From Heliocidaris erythrogramma (taxonomy: Eukaryota; Echinodermata; Echinoidea; Camarodonta; Echinometridae): DNA of 64,000 nucleotides. Positions within the stretch are counted from its first letter, which is position 1. Every line of letters starts with the position of its first letter. The notes under the pieces were generated by a model that had not been told where the DNA came from, searched no databases, and was given only the letters and a program-made list of their open reading frames with translations. The translations under genes were made by a program, and so were the position numbers. The DNA is taken from NCBI GenBank assembly GCA_025617745.1, contig CM046870.1, forward strand, positions 29,221,927 through 29,285,926, given 5' to 3'. Positions 59,118 to 64,000 of the stretch are shown in pieces.

Positions 59118-60515
59118 AGATAACTCATTTTCTTCTTTTGCCAGACTCTGGCTTCATTGTGTTTACAATAAACTATTAAGTTGCCTATACTTCCTAAGGT
59201 GAACCGTTTCCTCATTTGTCATATCTGGTTGCAATACTACAATCGATTATGAATGAGAATAATCAAATTCCATTTTCCTTTGCACTACAAACTTATAGTA
59301 ATTAACGTGATCGATTCCAATTATAACATTTTGCAATTGATTATGCAATCTTCGTGATACAGAGTCACAGTGACTTCAACACATGATCACATGACTTCAA
59401 TATTATATGAACAGCTTTGCCGACCCAAGTTTGTATTTGAACAAGGACCGCTTAATTAAATGTCCCTCTAATATTGTTCAAACTGTAATAATAACCCAAA
59501 TATATTCATTTAATGTATCCCGAACATACACCAATTTATCCTTGAACATCTTCAATGTACGCTCAAACTCAGTTAAATCGTTTAAACTTAACCAATGTTT
59601 AAACCAGAAAGACCCTTTAAATTTAACAGTAATAATTATGGTCCATTTTATGAGTACACATTGCGTCAAACAATACGGCAAAGATACAAAATTAACTTAA
59701 TTTGACTGACCTTTCAATGCTAATTATAAATGCACATTCTAATCAACATTTCTATATCATTTGTGCAGTGTGTTTGAAACCAAACTTGCATCAATAGATT
59801 TATATGGCGGAATCCATTTTTATAATAAATCGAACGCTGTTTCACAGAAACTCAAACTTTTGCTTCTTTATTATCAACCCAAAAGCTACAATATTCACAC
59901 AATGCTCTGAATATCCACTTGTTCAAACAGTTAATTTCTGTTGGGATTCCCACAACTACTACTAATCGATTAACAATTATAGTGCATTTTGTCAGTTTTG
60001 GCACTCTTAATCCACTCTAAATATCGACATATCGATTTCTTTATGTAATTTCAACCATTACCCCAATTACGCTTGTCTTATTAATTTTGAGTATAAGTAA
60101 ACCCTTCTTTAAGTTTAAATAGCTTCATCAATAGCCGTTTTCAAACCACACATTTCTACGCGTATGTATTGTACGCAAACTTAACTCCGGTTGCACATGT
60201 TCACATATCCGAACATTCTTCGGCCAGTTATTTCTTAAATTATACAAACAAATGTCATTGATACATCAACCCATCATTTTCAACAATATAGTATCAATCT
60301 TTTGGACTTACTTCTGTGACGGGACACAAATAAACATGCTGAAAACCATGCAAATTGGTGGACAACTCCTCACATCGTTGTCACCTGGCGAAAGCGAACG
60401 TAAGACTGACACTTAAAAATGGCGTGGCGCTGCCAATTTAGAGAAAATGTTATGGTGTCTTTAAATTGCCAAAAAAATGGGGAATTCTGCCAAAATCGAA
60501 TTTGCTACCAAAACA
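58965..60515 (-). repeat. 5' LTR of the BEL/Pao element (1551 bp)
   Basis: Drives the minus-strand transcript. A TATA-like ATATAAAT lies on the minus strand at about 59798-59805, a candidate core promoter. Differs from the 3' LTR by A/T near 59096, T/C near 59471 and a 3-bp insertion near 60022. Confidence 0.97.
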
Positions 60516-60520
60516 AAGTT
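60516..60520. repeat. Target-site duplication AAGTT (right copy)
   Basis: Matches 52152-52156. Confidence 0.85.
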
Positions 60521-63500
60521 GAAGTAAGTATTCGGGATGTTTTTGTTTGATGAGAACAGTTTTACTTGCCATATTGACATGGAAATATATTTTCTTCATG
60601 TGGGGATCTAGCAAGTAAACATGACGTTAGTAGCATTCCTCGTTTAATGCATTATATTGATTTGACATTCAAAACTAATTCTAAGTGACAATACATTTGT
60701 ATATGTTACCTCAGAACTGTCAAAGTAATGTGGTTATTGATTGTCACAATAGGAAATAAATCTTATACAGAATTTTATTATATAATACCCGTTGATCATT
60801 AGGCGGGTTTATCCATTTTTTGTTGGATTGGGGGCGGGGAGACAGCCTAATAGTACCCTTCATGATTATTTAATGCCTCTTAATTACTATCTTCTCCACG
60901 GTTACATGAAGCAGGAGAAAATTAGATAATTTTTGAAGTCTGATCGTGTAATACATTTTGTATTTCATAGTTTGGAAAGTTTCATTCCCGGAGTTTTGCA
61001 TCATGTTTCCTTATTTTATTTTACACCTCAGGATTTATTGGGGAGCAAAACGATATTTTTGCCCTCCTAATATTTTCTTTGGGCGGCAATCCCCCCCCCC
61101 CCCACCCCATAAGTCATCCTAATAAATTTTTGAAGCTTTAATTTATGGAAGTGAATGGGCAAGGGCTCTGGAGAACCATTGCAAAGCGAAATCAAAGAAA
61201 TTATGGAAATCATGCACGCATTCTTCTTCGACAGTCGGAACGACAATGTTCATTTCTTTTCTTATAGGATGCAGAGAAGTAAGAGCGGATGAAGGGAGGG
61301 GTAGGCGGGGACGGGATGGGGGTATTTGAACGCGATATTTTCATCTAACCACAGACACTTTCTTCTTATTTCATTAGGGCGCGACTTGCAAGAAGTATGA
61401 CTGGTTTTAGCTTATGCGGGCTCCAATAACTCATAGGGAAAACGGGAGATGCGACAGGGCCAAGATACAAACCAAAGCCTGCACTCACTCATTTCACCGA
61501 ACAACAAACAGCATGCTCCCCTTAACGATGTACTAATTTAGACACCCTGGCTGCAAATTAGCCAATTACCGGAAGGATTTATTCTTGTCCTCGCCATTAT
61601 CTTTGTTGTTATGCTTTCGTCACCTTCACCACACTAAGACAGTCGCGGAAAGTGACCTTAAGCATCCCAATGATAAAGCTTCAGGTCTACCTTACAGTAG
61701 ACCTTTAGTTTCTCTTTTGGTTTCTCACTTTTGTGAAAATGTCACGGTAGGTTCAATTAGAGAGGTTATTTGATCTGTTATTGGAAGAATTCGAAATAAT
61801 TATGCATCGTATGAGATATTATAATTAATACGAAGGAAGCATGTATATGTGAGCAGATGCCAGCATCCTTTCACTTCCAGTAATCTGATTTCGAGGAGAT
61901 TGTACAGGTAAATGTATCATATACATGATATATCTGGGGAAAATTAATGAGTTGCTCAAAGCATGTAACCAAAATTATTCCAAACATGTATATGCCTGCG
62001 ATTTATATTGAAGTTAAGATGCATGCCCTACGTCCTGTTATACTAAATAAGTATGCTTCTTCGTAAAAACCCCAATGCCTTAGAATACTAGTGATTTGAA
62101 TCTCTCCTTTAGCCCCTATCAATTACATGCATTTCTTGTTATTTGGCGATGATGTAACGAAAAAAAGTAAGAATGAAGGGATGAATCACGTTCTTTTGAG
62201 TACAATATAAACATGGAGGATAGTTTAAAGGTTTTTTAAAGGGTGACACCCTTATAAATTCGAACTAGATATTCACCAATTCACAATCTTGGTCTGAATT
62301 CGCTGCGACACTTTAGATTTATTTGACTTCTCTTTGCTCTGGTCTCATCCAAAATAACTTGTAATCAAAATGTAGATTTTCTTTTTTTTCGCACACCATT
62401 TGGGATAGAAAACAAAACCCAATGCCAATCAATTTCAATAAATAAATCCAAAACCATAGACCCAGTGACGGTTGCTTGTCAGACCATAGACGCGTTTGTC
62501 ACAATTATTTAGCAACGATTTGCATTAATATGACATATTCTATAAGTTCTGATTACCTACTACAACAATTAACTTATATTTGCTATCTTCTCTAAGTCGT
62601 TCGGTAGAGAGTCGGAAAGGTCTCCACACACATTGCTTTGGACGTGTTGGATTAGGGGTTCGAGACTAGGATGCATGATTGTATTTTAGGGGATGTTAAG
62701 TTCTAATACAAATAAAATATATATTTTGAGCTATTTTAAAGCTATTAATGAGACTTGTTCACGGCCTTGCTGAAAGCAGCTTTTAGCTGATAGCAGGTCT
62801 TTTACCGTGATTAAACAAATAAAATGCAAATACTTGTTCTATCATGGCCGCATTTTCCATTGTTCGCGTGCGAAATATAACTTAAAGAGAACATCTGCCA
62901 AACACCTTATTAATTTTGTCTACTACTAATATATAGGCTCTTCAAAAGATAGTCCAATCCGCGTAAGTAATTTTTTTTCTTTTCTTTGTATGTGAAATTG
63001 TATATTTATGCAACACTTCTATGAATGCTGCATTGGGAAATTCGTAAGCTTCATATATTTTATTTTTTCATTGATGCTGTCTCTTAGAGCAATCCATTCG
63101 AAGAATATTTTCCATCTGTACCATGTCCTATAAGTGGGTCGGAGACCTCGTTTCATTTGTACTTTTTATCTTCATTTTGATTTTAGTTGTTTAATTATGA
63201 AAATAACCTGTGCATATCAAAATTAACACAAACTTCAGAATAACGACAGATTACTCGTTATTTCGTGTTGTGCTCAATCCAAGATGGGTTCAATATCCTT
63301 ATTCATCGTCTTATTCTTTTGAAAAGGTTGTATGATATTGTGTTCTACTAAGAAGGAAAATATCCAATATTTAATTCGTGTCTTATGGCTTAAACAGAAA
63401 TGAGAGATGCAGGCGGAATTTTATTCATGACTGCAGGTATTGCATATCGTATTATAAATGTGCCAAGTTGCATACAGTCCCCTACCCACAAGGAATGTAA

Positions 63501-64000
63501 AGGAAATATGTAACAAGCTGAGAAATTAATATGGAGCTACCCTCGGTTATCATAATTGCAAGAGTAATTTGTCAATTAACTAGTCCTGACAGCCCTCGCG
63601 TAAGTTACATTCTCCAGGAGATTGTCAAATTGGCACTCCTATGGAAATCCTGCTCTAGTTTTTATGCCATCATAATTTGTTTCAATCCATTTCACGTCTG
63701 TTATGTAATGCAGGTTAAATCTCTCCTCACTCTTGATTTTATTAATAATGTTGGAACATAGAAGTGGAGACAAGTTCATTATACCTACCATTCAACATTT
63801 TAACATTGTGAAAGTAATTCAATTGTGTATTCTGATTTTAAAAATATAAAAACAACAACAAAGCTTTAAGAAACATGATTATCATTCACTATTGGTGATA
63901 TATGAAACGTTAACGTTTACTTTTAAACAATAAAGTTGTTCGTACCGCGGTACGGATAACTCGCAGATCGGAGATAGTCTCAAGAGTCTCAAGAGGTGTC
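60521..64000. other. No supported gene; one C run and one tRNA-like trace
   Basis: AT-rich. A 13-base C run lies at 61091-61103. At 62593-62670 a degenerate A-box-like GTTCGGTAGAG is followed by a B-box-like GGTTCGAGACT, a possible SINE relic. Frames at 61585-61773 and 63531-63761 have no support. Confidence 0.5.

Larger units (their letters stand above)
52157..60515 (-). mobile_element. Full-length BEL/Pao LTR retrotransposon
   Basis: An 8.36-kb element on the minus strand: 5' LTR 58965-60515, short leader, one gag-pol frame 53857-58917, polypurine tract 53705-53716, 3' LTR 52157-53704, flanked by the 5-bp duplication AAGTT. LTR ends are TG...CA on either strand. Assignment to BEL/Pao rests on the domain order (DUF1759 gag, zinc knuckles, DUF1758-like protease, RT with YMDD, RNase H, integrase, DUF5641). 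There is no separate env frame. The LTRs differ by two substitutions and one 3-bp indel by eye, and the coding frame is unbroken, so the insertion is very young and may be competent. Confidence 0.97.

Overview
The window looks like AT-rich intergenic or intronic DNA from a metazoan nuclear genome, most likely a marine deuterostome and probably an echinoderm. I infer this from the density of small inverted-repeat elements, the long GA/CT, CA and ATT microsatellites, a BEL/Pao retrotransposon, intron-style splice signals, and the absence of any bacterial-style gene layout. The lineage is an inference, not a proof.

The only complete, confidently assigned gene is the gag-pol polyprotein of a BEL/Pao LTR retrotransposon on the minus strand (element 52157-60515). 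It has two almost identical LTRs of about 1.55 kb, a 5-bp target duplication (AAGTT), a polypurine tract against the 3' LTR, and one unbroken frame of 1686 codons. That frame carries, in order, a DUF1759-type gag region, zinc knuckles, an aspartic protease (DSG), a reverse transcriptase (YMDD), an RNase H, an integrase (HHCC and D,D,E) and a C-terminal DUF5641-like domain. It appears to be a very recent and possibly active insertion. Oddities are an exact in-frame triplication of six residues inside RNase H and a hydrophobic-leader ORF in the LTR that overlaps the gag start.

Region by region: 1-2.2 kb is a large imperfect palindrome (foldback-like). 2.3-9 kb is mostly unannotated, with short perfect hairpins, a decayed MITE and one candidate exon. 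9.05-10.42 kb is a 1.37-kb element with 15-bp inverted ends and two symmetrically placed TGACGTCAC sites. 11-14.6 kb holds three inverted-repeat elements. 16.4-17.6 kb pairs a 650-bp element built of a repeated GGCAAAAGGGTGTATC motif with a 69/88-bp higher-order tandem repeat. 20-45 kb is repeat-strewn, with members of at least four MITE families and one convincing candidate first exon (38116-37843, minus). 46.9-49.9 kb holds a TTCCGAA-rich element, a candidate exon, a 300-bp tandem duplication and a tRNA-derived SINE. 60.5-64 kb is essentially unannotated.

No complete host gene can be assembled from the sequence alone. The candidate exons rest on reading frame plus splice consensus and are scored low. 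The most unusual genome-scale feature is the set of about thirteen G or C homopolymers of 11-23 bases, several lying exactly at the ends of mobile elements.
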